A stretch of 42,125 bases of DNA from Nostocoides japonicum T1-X7 (GTDB lineage: Bacteria > Actinomycetota > Actinomycetes > Actinomycetales > Dermatophilaceae), in NCBI RefSeq assembly GCF_001046855.1, contig NZ_HF570958.1, forward strand, positions 2,796,648 to 2,838,772. Reading direction: 5' to 3'. Under the pieces are notes generated by a model that searched no databases, was not told the DNA's origin, and worked only from the letters and a program-made list of their open reading frames with translations. Positions within the stretch are counted from its first letter, which is position 1; each line of letters begins with the position of its first letter. The translations under genes and the position numbers were made by a program. Below, in pieces: positions 1 through 8,884 of this stretch.

Positions 1-1
1 C

Positions 2-1666
2 GCCACGCTCCGGGACGCGGAGCAGCCCGCCGCCCGCACCGAGTCGGCCGAGCAGCCCGACGCCAGGCCCGAGCGGTCGGCGGCGCAGGCCGAGCCGGCG
101 GCGTCGCATACCTCCCCCGCCACGTCCGCCGGGGAGAAGGGTGCCGAGCGCCCACGCCGGGTGGGGACGACCGACCGTGCGGAGCGCTCGGAACGCCCCG
201 AGCAGGGACAGCGCGACCACGAGGACCAGAGCCGCCAGCGTGGTCAGGGAGCCGCGCAGCGCGGCCAGGGGTCCGCCGCCCAGGGGCACCAGGGAGGTCA
301 GAGCGCCCAGGGTCAGGGCACCCAGGGACAGGGGAGCCAGCAGCAGGGCACCCAGCAGAACAGGCAGGGTGGGCCCGACGACGACGAGGGCCGCGGCGGC
401 CGGCGCCGCCGCAACAGGAACCGCAACCGGGACAAGCGGCGCGGGCGCGGGCAGGACTTCGGCGAGCTCGACCAGGGCGAGACCCCGATCCACGACGACG
501 ACGTCCTCCTGCCCGTCGCCGGGATCCTCGACGTCCTCGACAACTACGCCTTCGTCCGCACCTCCGGCTACCTCCCGGGCCCCGGCGACGTCTACGTCCC
601 GCTCGGCATGGTGAAGAAGAGCGGTATGCGCAAGGGCGACGCCGTCACGGGGGCGATCCGCGCGCCGCGCGACGGCGACCAGCCACAGCAGCAGGGCAAC
701 CGGCAGAAGTACAACCCGCTCGTCCGGCTCGACACGGTCAACGGTATGACGGTCGAGGAGGCGCGCCGGCGGCCGGAGTTCGGCAAGCTGACGCCGCTCT
801 ACCCGCAGGAGCGGCTGCGCCTGGAGACCGAGTCCAACATCCTGACGACGCGGATCATCGACCTCGTCGCCCCCATCGGCAAGGGGCAGCGTGGTCTCAT
901 CGTCGCTCCCGCCAAGGCCGGCAAGACGATGGTCATGCAGGCCCTCGCGAACGCCATCACGACGAACAACCCCGAGGTCCACCTCATGGTCGTGCTCGTC
1001 GACGAGCGTCCGGAGGAGGTCACCGACATGCAGCGCGCCGTCAAGGGCGAGGTCATCGCCTCGACCTTCGACCGGCCCGCCGACGACCACACGACGGTCG
1101 CCGAGCTGTCCATCGAGCGCGCCAAGCGGCTCGTCGAGATGGGCCACGACGTCGTCGTGCTCCTCGACTCCATCACCAAGCTGGGACGCGCCTACAACCT
1201 CGCCGCCCCCGCGAGCGGCCGGATCCTCTCCGGCGGTGTCGACAGCGCCGCCCTCTACCCCCCGAAGAAGTTCTTCGGCGCCGCCCGCAACATCGAGCAC
1301 GGCGGCTCCCTCACCATCCTCGCCACGGCTCTCGTCGAGACCGGCTCCCGGATGGACGAGGTGATCTTCGAGGAGTTCAAGGGCACCGGCAACATGGAGC
1401 TGCGGCTCGCTCGCGACCTCGCGAACCGCCGGATCTTCCCGGCCGTCGACGTCAACAACTCCGGCACCCGCCGTGAGGAGATCCTCCTCGCGCCCGAGGA
1501 GCTGAAGATCATGTGGAAGCTGCGCCGGGTCCTCGCGGCCCTCGACAGCCAACAGGGCATCGAGCTGCTCCTCGACCGGCTCCGCAAGACGCGGAGCAAC
1601 TACGAGTTCCTCGTCCAGGTCCAGCAGACCTCCAACATCCGCCTCGACGACGAGGACGCCGGCTGA
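2..1666 (+). CDS. rho: Transcription termination factor Rho (5' end outside window)
   Basis: Hexameric RNA-dependent ATPase that terminates transcription. The frame is open from the first bases of the window, so the true start lies upstream; a GTG at 161 is only an internal candidate. Counting from that GTG, residues 15-71 are a Q/G-rich low-complexity tract (20 Gln in 55 residues), followed by an Arg/Asn-rich basic stretch (about 77-98). Next come the cold-shock-like RNA-binding domain ([19 protein letters not shown]) and the RecA-like ATPase core: Walker A region APAKAGKTM near nt 907-930, [11 protein letters not shown], and Walker [16 protein letters not shown]. The conserved [11 protein letters not shown] segment and the C-terminal part are intact. 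Long disordered N-terminal insertions are typical of actinobacterial Rho; this one is Gln-rich rather than the usual Arg/Asp/Gly-rich type. The identification is secure. Confidence 0.97.
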   Translation, partial: ATLRDAEQPAARTESAEQPDARPERSAAQAEPAASHTSPATSAGEKGAERPRRVGTTDRAERSERPEQGQRDHEDQSRQRGQGAAQRGQGSAAQGHQGGQSAQGQGTQGQGSQQQGTQQNRQGGPDDDEGRGGRRRRNRNRNRDKRRGRGQDFGELDQGETPIHDDDVLLPVAGILDVLDNYAFVRTSGYLPGPGDVYVPLGMVKKSGMRKGDAVTGAIRAPRDGDQPQQQGNRQKYNPLVRLDTVNGMTVEEARRRPEFGKLTPLYPQERLRLETESNILTTRIIDLVAPIGKGQRGLIVAPAKAGKTMVMQALANAITTNNPEVHLMVVLVDERPEEVTDMQRAVKGEVIASTFDRPADDHTTVAELSIERAKRLVEMGHDVVVLLDSITKLGRAYNLAAPASGRILSGGVDSAALYPPKKFFGAARNIEHGGSLTILATALVETGSRMDEVIFEEFKGTGNMELRLARDLANRRIFPAVDVNNSGTRREEILLAPEELKIMWKLRRVLAALDSQQGIELLLDRLRKTRSNYEFLVQVQQTSNIRLDDEDAG

Positions 1667-1708
1667 CGAACTGACCGTCGCCCACGGACCGGGCGGCCGG
1701 CGCCGGTC

Positions 1709-1858
1709 GGTCTCACGGTCTGTCCGGTGTGGGTCGGTGTGGTGCACAGGCCCCGATCGGGTGCCAGATCGCCAGGTGGGGGATGCCGGTGGGTCTCACG
1801 GTCTGTCCGGTGTGGGTCGGTGTGGTGCACAGGCCCCGATCGGGTGCCAGATCGCCAG
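1709..1858. repeat. Two identical 67-bp intergenic repeats containing CCCGATCGGG
   Basis: Two identical 67-nt copies (1709-1775 and 1792-1858) separated by 16 nt lie between the convergent ends of rho and the LLM oxidoreductase gene. Each starts GGTCTCACGG and ends with the block CCCCGATCGGGTGCCAGAT followed by CGCCAG; CCCGATCGGG is a perfect 10-bp palindrome. A related array of five units lies at 33345-33562 in the same orientation. No coding sense is apparent. It could act as a structured 3' region, but it is not a classical terminator because there is no T tract. Confidence 0.85.
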
Positions 1859-1889
1859 CCGGGTGGCGGCGGAAGGGTCGAGGGTCGGC

Positions 1890-2738
1890 TCAGCGGACGG
1901 GGCCGAGGTCGACACGGCGGAACAGCTCGGCGACGCCCTCCTCGCCCCCGGGGAGGTCCCACCAGCTCTCGACCCACCATGTCGCGCCGAGGTCCGCCCA
2001 CTCCGAGGCGGGCCCGTGGATGTCGCCGAACCCTCCATGGCTGTCGCCCTCGATGACGACGTCGTAGCTCTCCCACGGCAGGCCGAGGTCGGAGCGCACG
2101 CGACGGAGGTGCTCGACGATCTCGCCGAGCCCGTCCCGGGTGAGGCCCGAGCTGCCCTCCGGGCCGCCGCTCACCGCCGGGAAGATGCCCTGCCAGCGGG
2201 CGGCGCGGTCGAGCGACGGCTGGCGGGACCGGCCCCGGACGAGCATCCCGACGACCCACACCGGCGGGTGCGGCCGCTGGACCGGCGGGGGAGGGACGAG
2301 CTCGGTCACGGGGCGGACGGTCCAGAACCGGCCCTCGTGCTCGTAGGGCTGACCGGCCAGCAGCCCGGCATACACCTCCAGGCCCTCGTCGAGCTGGGCC
2401 GCCCGGACCGCCCGGCCCTCGTCCGGCGCGAAGGCGAGCCAGTTGCCGTTGACGGCGCCCAGCCCGGCGCCGAGGACGACCCGCCCCTCGGAGAGCCGGT
2501 CGACGGTCGCGACGCGTCCCGCGAGGTCCCACGGCCGGTACCGGGGGACGGGCGTCAGCAGCGTGCCGAGCCGGATCCGCGAGGTCTCGACGGCTGCGGC
2601 ACCGAGCGTGACCCACGCATCCGGACCGTGGACCGCCTCCCACGAGAAGACCGCGTCCCATCCGCGGGCCTCTCCGAGCCGGGCGAGCTCGACGAACTGG
2701 CGTTCACTGGCGAAGGGGACGACGAATCCGTAGCGCAT
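1890..2738 (-). CDS. LLM-class (luciferase-like) flavin-dependent oxidoreductase
   Basis: A 282-aa TIM-barrel protein of the bacterial luciferase-like monooxygenase superfamily, which uses FMNH2 or coenzyme F420; the substrate cannot be told from sequence. Visible family features: the N-terminal strand MRYGFVVPFAS, WDAVFSWEAVHGPDAWVTLGAAAVET, then TSRIRLGTLLTPVPRYRPWDLAGRVA, and LSEGRVVLGAGLGAVN. This is the standard order of strand and phosphate/flavin-binding loops. The ATG start places the first strand right at the N-terminus, as usual. It lies 69 nt downstream of the GH65 gene on the same strand, so it may be the last gene of a HAD-GH65-LLM transcript. It converges with rho across the 67-bp repeats. 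Confidence 0.88.
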   Translation of the reverse strand: MRYGFVVPFASERQFVELARLGEARGWDAVFSWEAVHGPDAWVTLGAAAVETSRIRLGTLLTPVPRYRPWDLAGRVATVDRLSEGRVVLGAGLGAVNGNWLAFAPDEGRAVRAAQLDEGLEVYAGLLAGQPYEHEGRFWTVRPVTELVPPPPVQRPHPPVWVVGMLVRGRSRQPSLDRAARWQGIFPAVSGGPEGSSGLTRDGLGEIVEHLRRVRSDLGLPWESYDVVIEGDSHGGFGDIHGPASEWADLGATWWVESWWDLPGGEEGVAELFRRVDLGPVR

Positions 2739-2807
2739 GGCTCGAGCAAAGCACAGCCCTCCGACACCGGGTCCGGTCCGCGGGCCGCAGGGCCCCCGGA
2801 TGGTCCG

Positions 2808-5384
2808 TCAGCGGGCGGCGTCGCCGCCACCGGGCGCGTCGCCACCGCCGTGCCCGTTCCCGTTCGTCGTCCTCCGCCGCCGGTTGGGGTCGGGCACGCC
2901 GGCGGTGTAGACCATCTCGTGCTCGTCGCCGGACCCGACGAGCGGCATGCTCCCGAGGCGCCGCTCGATGACCGGACCCTGGTCGGGGAGGGGGATCTCG
3001 CACGGTGCACCGGGCTCCGCGACGCACCGCTCGCCGCGGACGACGACGGGGACCGGGCCGCCCTCGACGACGGTGAGGACGAGCCGGTCCGGCTCGACCC
3101 GGACGCGCACCCGGGACCCGCGGTACTGGAGCGGGAACTCCAGGCCGGACCATCCCCGGGGCAGCCGGGGGTCGAAGGACAGCGTCCCGCGGTAGTCCCG
3201 CAGGCCGCCGAACCCGTAGACGAGCGCTGTCCAGACCCCACCGGTCGATGCGACGTGGACGCCGTCGGCCGCGTTGCCGTGGAGATCGGCGAGGTCGACG
3301 AAGAGCCCGGCGCGGAAGTACCCGAGCGCGAGGTCCGCGTATCCCACCTCGGCCGCGATGATCGACTGGACGACGGCGGACAGCGTCGAGTCGCCCGTCG
3401 TGATCGGGTCGTAGTACTCGAAGTCGGCGCGCTTCTGCTCCTGGGAGAACTCGTCGCCCTGGAGGAAGAGGGCGGCGACGACGTCGGCCTGCTTGAGCAC
3501 CTGGAAGCGGTAGATGACGAGCGGGTGGTAGTGGAGCATGAGCGGGCGCTTGCCGGCGGGGGTCGCCGCGAGGTCCCACACCTCGCGCTCGAGGAAGTGC
3601 TGGTCCTGCGGGTGGACCTTGAGCGCCTCGTCGTAGGGGATGTGCATGCCGTCCGCGCACCGTGACCACTCCTGGACCTCCTCGGGGTCCAGCTCGAGGA
3701 CGTTGACGAGCCGGGCGTGCTTCTCCGGCCACTCCCGCTCGACGCGGGTGCACCAGTAGGCGGCCTGCCGCAGGTTGTGGCGGGCCATGACGTTGGTGAA
3801 CAGGTTGTTGTTGACGACCGTCGTGTACTCGTCGGGTCCGGTCACGCCGTGGATGTGGAACCGGTCGCCGTCCCGGTGGCGGAGCCAGAAGCCGAGGTCG
3901 GCCCACATCCGCGCGGTCTCGACGAGGATCTCGACGCCCTCCCGCAGCATGAAGTCCTCGTCGCCGGTGGCGCCGACATAGCGCGCCATCGCGAAGGCGA
4001 TGTCGGCGTTGATGTGGTACTGCGCGGTCCCGGCCGCGTAGTAGGCCGACGCCTCCTCACCCGAGATGGTCCGCCAGGGGAACAGGGCGCCCGCCTGCGC
4101 CATCTCCCGGGCGCGGCGGCGCGCCGCGGGCAGCTGGCCGTACCGGAACCGCAGGGCCCCCCGGGCCACCCACGGCGAGGTGTAGGAGAGGAACGGCAGG
4201 ACATAGACCTCGGAGTCCCAGAAGTAGTGGCCCTCGTAGCCGGTGCCGGACACGCCCTTCGCGGCGATCCCGCCCTGCTCGACCCGCAGCGACGCCTGGG
4301 CGAGCTGGAAGAGGTTCCAGCGGACCGCCTGCTGCAGCGCGGGCTGCCCCTCGATGACGACGTCGGAGTCGGCCCAGTAGCGGTCGAGGACCTCGCGCTG
4401 CGCGACGAAGCAGGACTCGACCCCGTCCTCGCGCACGCGGTCCAAGGTGCGGCGGCAGCGGTCGACGAGCTCGCGCGTCGGCACGCTGCGGGACGTGTGG
4501 TATGCCGCGACCTTCGTGATGCGGATCGGCACGCCGGCCCGCGCCCGGACGCGGTAGATCTTCTTCGCGAGATCCTCTTCGGCGTGGGTGAGCTCCTCGT
4601 ACTCGTTGGCGGTGTCGATGCCGTGGTCGACGCCGACCGCGAGGGTCATTCCCGAGTTCGCGCATCGGTAGCTGAGGACGATCCGCCGCTCGCCGCCCCA
4701 GTGGCTCTGGGGCACGAGGACGCGCTCGGAGAACGCCGCCGCGCGCCGCGGGTCGAAGCCCGGGTGCCCCGCCGAGGCGGCTCCCTCCGCGGGGCGGACC
4801 GGGCGGGTGCGGTACTCGTCGAGCCCGTCCTGCCGGTTGAGCAGCTGGGAGGAGATGGCGATCGGCGCGTTGCCCTCGAGCATCGTCAGCTCGAACGTCA
4901 TGACGGCGAGGTGCCGGTGCTCCAAGGACGTCATCCGGCGCGAGTCGACCCGGATGCGCTTGCCCGACGGGGTGCGCCACACGAGCGAGCGGCGGAGCAC
5001 GCCGGCGGCGAAGTCGAGCGACCGCTCGTAGTGCTCGAGGTCGGCGACGGCGAGCAGGAGAGGCTCGTCGTCGACATACAGCTTGATCGTCGTCGTGTCG
5101 GGGGCGTTGACGATGGTCTGGCCGGTCCGGGCGAAGCCGAACGCCTCCTCGGCGTGCCGGATCTGCCACGTCTCGTGGAAGCCGTTGACGAAGGTCCCGT
5201 GGGCGTGGGCCAGCCGGCCCTCCTCCGGGGTGCCCCGCATCCCGAGGTACCCGTTGCCGACGGTGAACAGGGTCTCGGTGACCCCGAGATCCTCGGTGCC
5301 GTACCACGTCTCGGCGAGCTCCCAGTCCCGGACGGGGAACCGCGTGCGGTCCAGCGGGTCCTCGCCGATCTCCGGTGCGCCCAT
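2808..5384 (-). CDS. Glycoside hydrolase family 65 phosphorylase (maltose/trehalose/kojibiose phosphorylase type)
   Basis: An 858-aa cytoplasmic enzyme of the GH65 family. Most members phosphorolyse an alpha-glucosyl disaccharide to glucose plus beta-glucose-1-phosphate. The N-terminal beta-sandwich includes TLFTVGNGYLGMRGTPEEG. The (alpha/alpha)6 catalytic barrel carries FWDSEVYVLPFLSYT and the GVTGPDEYTTVVNNN motif, whose Glu (residue 519, codon at 3828-3830) is the expected general acid. HVASTGGVWTALVYGFGG matches the phosphate-binding part of the family, and a C-terminal beta-sandwich follows. Immediately upstream, 5 nt away, is a beta-phosphoglucomutase-like HAD gene, the standard GH65 partner. 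Which disaccharide is cleaved cannot be decided here. A poorly conserved tail rich in Gly/Asn/Arg ends the protein. Confidence 0.93.
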   Translation of the reverse strand: MGAPEIGEDPLDRTRFPVRDWELAETWYGTEDLGVTETLFTVGNGYLGMRGTPEEGRLAHAHGTFVNGFHETWQIRHAEEAFGFARTGQTIVNAPDTTTIKLYVDDEPLLLAVADLEHYERSLDFAAGVLRRSLVWRTPSGKRIRVDSRRMTSLEHRHLAVMTFELTMLEGNAPIAISSQLLNRQDGLDEYRTRPVRPAEGAASAGHPGFDPRRAAAFSERVLVPQSHWGGERRIVLSYRCANSGMTLAVGVDHGIDTANEYEELTHAEEDLAKKIYRVRARAGVPIRITKVAAYHTSRSVPTRELVDRCRRTLDRVREDGVESCFVAQREVLDRYWADSDVVIEGQPALQQAVRWNLFQLAQASLRVEQGGIAAKGVSGTGYEGHYFWDSEVYVLPFLSYTSPWVARGALRFRYGQLPAARRRAREMAQAGALFPWRTISGEEASAYYAAGTAQYHINADIAFAMARYVGATGDEDFMLREGVEILVETARMWADLGFWLRHRDGDRFHIHGVTGPDEYTTVVNNNLFTNVMARHNLRQAAYWCTRVEREWPEKHARLVNVLELDPEEVQEWSRCADGMHIPYDEALKVHPQDQHFLEREVWDLAATPAGKRPLMLHYHPLVIYRFQVLKQADVVAALFLQGDEFSQEQKRADFEYYDPITTGDSTLSAVVQSIIAAEVGYADLALGYFRAGLFVDLADLHGNAADGVHVASTGGVWTALVYGFGGLRDYRGTLSFDPRLPRGWSGLEFPLQYRGSRVRVRVEPDRLVLTVVEGGPVPVVVRGERCVAEPGAPCEIPLPDQGPVIERRLGSMPLVGSGDEHEMVYTAGVPDPNRRRRTTNGNGHGGGDAPGGGDAAR

Positions 5385-5389
5385 CGCCC

Positions 5390-6172
5390 TCAGCCCTCCT
5401 CGATGCGCTCGGGGGCGCGGTCGTCCGCGCCCCCGTCGTCGGGTTCCACGAGCTCGTCGGGCTCTACGAGCTCGTCGAGCTCACGGACCACGCGGTCGGC
5501 ACCTGCGGCGAGCAGCTGCGCGGCGCCGGCACCACGGTCCACGCCGACGACGAGGCCGAACCCGCCGGCCCGGCCGGCCCGGACCCCCGAGAGCGCGTCC
5601 TCGAGGACGACCGCGCGCCCCGGCTCCACTCCGAGGAGCTGGGCGGCATGGAGGAAGGTGTCGGGTGCGGGCTTGCCAGCCAGCCCGAGCCGCGCGGCGA
5701 GGGCCCCGTCGACGACGACCCCGAACCGGTCGGCGAGGCCGGCGGCGGCGAGGACGGCCGGGGCGTTGCGGGAGGAGGAGACGACGGCCATCCGCACCCC
5801 GCGGGCGGCGAGGTGGTCGAGCAGGGCGACCGACGCGGCATACGGTCGTACGCCCTCGGTCTCGAGGATGCGCGCGAAGACGACGTTCTTGCGGTTCCCG
5901 AGGCCGCACACCGTCCCGGCCTCCGGCGGGTCCTCGACCGACCCCTCGGGCAGGTCGATGCCCCGGGAGGAGAGGAGAGCCCGGACCCCCTCGTACCGCG
6001 GCTTCCCGTCGACGTGGGCGAAGTAGTCCTCGTCCGTGTAGGGCGGCTGGTCCGCGAGGCCGGAGAGGAACGCGGTGAACATCGCGGCCCACGCGTGCAT
6101 GTGCACCTCGGCGGTCGGCGTGAGGACGCCGTCGAGGTCGAAGAGGGCCGCGTCGTGGTCGTTCCAGGTCAC
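5390..6172 (-). CDS. pgmB: HAD-family beta-phosphoglucomutase-like hydrolase
   Basis: A 260-aa HAD superfamily protein that probably converts beta-glucose-1-phosphate to glucose-6-phosphate, the step after GH65 phosphorolysis. Motif I is ALFDLDGVLTPT, with nucleophile Asp12 and Asp14; the following helix (AEVHMHAWAAMFTAFL) is the C1 cap region of the PGMB subfamily. Motif II is MAVVSSSRNAP, and motif III/IV is around KPAPDTFLHAAQLLG and AVVLEDALSGVRAG. The stop codon lies 5 nt before the start of the GH65 gene, implying translational coupling. The C-terminus ends in an acidic, slightly repetitive tail (DELVEPDELVEPDD) that is outside the fold. A generic sugar-phosphate phosphatase role is possible, but context favours the mutase. 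Confidence 0.9.
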   Translation of the reverse strand: MTWNDHDAALFDLDGVLTPTAEVHMHAWAAMFTAFLSGLADQPPYTDEDYFAHVDGKPRYEGVRALLSSRGIDLPEGSVEDPPEAGTVCGLGNRKNVVFARILETEGVRPYAASVALLDHLAARGVRMAVVSSSRNAPAVLAAAGLADRFGVVVDGALAARLGLAGKPAPDTFLHAAQLLGVEPGRAVVLEDALSGVRAGRAGGFGLVVGVDRGAGAAQLLAAGADRVVRELDELVEPDELVEPDDGGADDRAPERIEEG

Positions 6173-6286
6173 GTGGCAGAGCGTAGAAGCACGAGGGGCC
6201 CCCGCGGGGGATCAGGGCTCGTTTGGGGTCGGCTCAGGGTGATAACCCGTGTGCGCGTATCGCGGCGCCGTGGTTCGCTGGATCGC

Positions 6287-8410
6287 ATGCATCAGCGGAT
6301 CGCGGGTCGACTCACCGGTCGGGTCACCAAGTGGCTCGTCCTCGCCTTCTGGCTCGTCGTCGTGGGCGTCGCCGGGGGGTATGCGGGGAAGCTCACCTCG
6401 ATCCAGAACAACGAGGCCTCGTCGTGGCTGCCGGCCTCCGCGGAGTCCACCCGTGCCCTCGACAAGCTCGGCCCCTTCCAGGACGAGAACGACATCCCGA
6501 CCGTCGTCGTCTACGAGCGGACGAGTGGGCTGACCGCCGCCGACGTCGAGGCGGCGACCACTCAGGCGGCCCGGCTGCAGCAGCTGGACGGTGTCGTGGG
6601 GAAGGTCGTCGGCCCCGTCCCCTCGCAGGACAAGCAGGCCATGCAGACGGTCGTCACGTTCAACTTCGGCAAGGACGGCTGGAGCAGGATGCCCGACGTC
6701 GCGGACGAGATCCGCGCGATCGCCCCCTCGGGGCACGGCCTCTCCGTCCACGTCGCGGGGCCGGGCGGCCAGGCCGCGGACTCGGCCGAGGCCTTCGAGG
6801 GGCTCGACAGCACGCTGCTGTTCGCGACGGCCGGCGTCGTCATCGTCATCCTCCTGCTCACCTATCGCAGCCCCGTCCTCTGGCTGCTGCCCGTCGTCAG
6901 TGCGGGGGTGGCGCTCACCGTCGCGCAGGGCGTCATCTATCTCGCGGCCAAGCACTTCGACCTCACCGTCAACGGCCAGAGCCAGGGCATCCTCACCGTC
7001 CTCGTCTTCGGCGCGGGCACCGACTACGCCCTGCTCCTCGTCGCCCGCTACCGGGAGGAGCTGCGCCGCCACGAGGACCGGCACGAGGCGATGGCCTTCG
7101 CCCTCCACCGGGCCGCCCCGGCGATCGTCGCGAGCGGTGCGACGGTCATCCTCGGGATGCTCTGCCTGCTGCTCGCCGAGATGAGCTCGACGGCCGGGCT
7201 CGGCCCGGTGGCCGCGATCGGCATCGCCGTCGGCCTCCTCGTCATGATCACCCTCCTTCCGGCGCTCCTGGTCATCTGCGGGCGCTGGGTCTTCTGGCCC
7301 GCGCGGCCCTCGTTCGGCTCCGTCGAGCCCACCTCGCGCGGCTTCTGGGCGAGGGTCGGCCGCCGGATCTCCGGGGCGCCCCGGAAGGTGTGGGTCGGGA
7401 CGGCCGTGCTTCTCGCCGTCGCGAGCCTCGGCATCGTCAAGCTCGACGCGACCGGCCTGACGACCGCGGAGTCCTACACCAAGCAGTTCGACTCGGTCCT
7501 CGGCCAGCAGGTCCTCACCCGGCACGGGCTCGCCGACACCTCCAGCCCGCTCATGGTCGTCGCCGACGGTGGCCACGGCCGGCAGGTAGCCGAGGCGCTG
7601 AAGGGCGTGAAGGGCGTCGTCGAGGTCGGCGACCCGGTCGTCAAGGACGGCGTCGCCTTCGTCGCCGCGCCCATCAGCGGCGACGCGACGTCCCAGGCCG
7701 CCTTCGACACCGTCGAGCGGGCTCGGGACGCCGTCCACGCCGTCACCGGTGCCGACGCGCTCGTCGGGGGCGCGAGCGCCCTCCAGCTCGATGTCGAGAA
7801 CGCCTCGAACCGCGACAACCGCGTCGTCATCCCCGCCGTGCTCGTCGTCGTCTTCCTCATCCTCATGCTGCTGTTGCGAGCCCTCGTCTCGCCGCTGCTG
7901 CTCGTCGGCACCGTCGTGCTGTCCTTCGGCGCCGCGCTCGGGCTGTCGGCCCTCCTCTTCCACTACGTCCTCGGCTTCGCGGGGGCGGACGCGTCGATGC
8001 CGCTCTTCGTCTTCGTCTTCCTCGTCGCGCTCGGCATCGACTACAACATCTTCCTCATGACCCGCGTCCGGGAGGAGACGGCGACGCGAGGGACGCGTCA
8101 GGGCTCGCTCGTCGCGCTCGCCGCGACCGGCGGGGTCATCACCTCCGCCGGCATGGTCCTCGCCGCGACCTTCCTCGTCCTGTCGACCATGCCGCTCGTC
8201 GCGTTCGTCGAGATCGGGGTCGCCGTCGCCCTCGGGGTCCTCCTCGACACCCTCATCGTCCGGTCGGTCCTCGTCACCGCCCTCAACCTCGATCTGGGCA
8301 GCCGCATCTGGTGGCCGAGCACGCTCGACCGACCCGGTCCCGGCCGACACGTCTCCACCCCGGCGAGAGCCGCCGAGCCGGGGAATGAGGCCGAGCGGGT
8401 GCGCGTTTAG
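6287..8410 (+). CDS. MMPL/RND-family membrane transporter
   Basis: A 707-aa inner-membrane protein of the MMPL group of the RND superfamily, which exports lipids or hydrophobic compounds using the proton gradient. Two halves are visible, each with one TM helix, a large extracytoplasmic domain and a TM bundle. TM1 is KWLVLAFWLVVVGVAGGYAG, just after the start. The first bundle carries VFGAGTDYALLLVARYREEL and the second VALGIDYNIFLMTRVREE; the Asp-Tyr pairs are the usual proton-relay residues. The ATG at 6287 gives a short basic N-terminus before TM1; the frame is open further upstream but without membrane-protein character. It is transcribed divergently from the HAD-GH65 genes across 114 nt. 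The substrate is unknown; this is a short-type MMPL of the efflux class. Confidence 0.93.
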   Translation: MHQRIAGRLTGRVTKWLVLAFWLVVVGVAGGYAGKLTSIQNNEASSWLPASAESTRALDKLGPFQDENDIPTVVVYERTSGLTAADVEAATTQAARLQQLDGVVGKVVGPVPSQDKQAMQTVVTFNFGKDGWSRMPDVADEIRAIAPSGHGLSVHVAGPGGQAADSAEAFEGLDSTLLFATAGVVIVILLLTYRSPVLWLLPVVSAGVALTVAQGVIYLAAKHFDLTVNGQSQGILTVLVFGAGTDYALLLVARYREELRRHEDRHEAMAFALHRAAPAIVASGATVILGMLCLLLAEMSSTAGLGPVAAIGIAVGLLVMITLLPALLVICGRWVFWPARPSFGSVEPTSRGFWARVGRRISGAPRKVWVGTAVLLAVASLGIVKLDATGLTTAESYTKQFDSVLGQQVLTRHGLADTSSPLMVVADGGHGRQVAEALKGVKGVVEVGDPVVKDGVAFVAAPISGDATSQAAFDTVERARDAVHAVTGADALVGGASALQLDVENASNRDNRVVIPAVLVVVFLILMLLLRALVSPLLLVGTVVLSFGAALGLSALLFHYVLGFAGADASMPLFVFVFLVALGIDYNIFLMTRVREETATRGTRQGSLVALAATGGVITSAGMVLAATFLVLSTMPLVAFVEIGVAVALGVLLDTLIVRSVLVTALNLDLGSRIWWPSTLDRPGPGRHVSTPARAAEPGNEAERVRV

Positions 8411-8537
8411 GTGACGGTGCGCCATCTCTGGCACACTTGACCGCTGGACCGGTTCACGGCACGCCCCTGTCGGGGGCAGGACCTGCATCGAGACGATGGG
8501 CCCGCCGACCCGGACGACCTCCAAGGAGCGCTCGCAC

Positions 8538-8756
8538 ATGAAGAAGGACATCCACCCGGAGTACGTGGAGACCACGGTGACCTGCACCTGTGGCAACACG
8601 TTCACCACCCGCAGCACGGCCAAGAACGGCGTCATCCACGCCGAGGTCTGCAGCGCCTGCCACCCGTTCTACACGGGCAAGCAGAAGATCCTCGACACCG
8701 GTGGCCGCGTGGCCCGGTTCGAGGCGCGCTACGGCAAGAAGGTCGCCGCCAAGTAG
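8538..8756 (+). CDS. rpmE: 50S ribosomal protein L31 (zinc-binding form)
   Basis: A 72-aa ribosomal protein L31. Cysteines 16, 18, 38 and 41 (CTC...CSAC) are present, so this is the zinc-containing C+ form rather than the zinc-free paralogue. The start at 8538 (MKKDIHPEY) matches the family and is preceded by the ribosome-binding site AAGGAG at about 8523-8528; an upstream in-frame ATG at 8496 would add 14 residues foreign to the family. A strong intrinsic terminator follows the gene directly, so it is probably transcribed alone. In many actinobacteria rpmE directly follows rho; here four genes lie between them. Confidence 0.97.
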   Translation: MKKDIHPEYVETTVTCTCGNTFTTRSTAKNGVIHAEVCSACHPFYTGKQKILDTGGRVARFEARYGKKVAAK

Positions 8757-8764
8757 CTTCGCGT

Positions 8765-8814
8765 CCGCTGCGCCGGTCGCGTCCGAAGGGACGTGGCCGG
8801 CGCAGCGGCCTTTT
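8765..8814 (+). terminator. Intrinsic terminator after rpmE
   Basis: A 12-bp perfect stem, CCGCTGCGCCGG (8765-8776) with CCGGCGCAGCGG (8797-8808), encloses a second small stem CGTCC/GGACG with a GAAG loop. It is followed by CCTTTT. It starts 8 nt after the rpmE stop codon. This is the only hairpin in the window with a clear T run. Confidence 0.85.
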
Positions 8815-8884
8815 CCCGTATGCCGTCCCGCCCGGACCGGCATCCGGCCCCTGTCCGTCCGTGCGCCGGTGAGGAGGCGACGTC

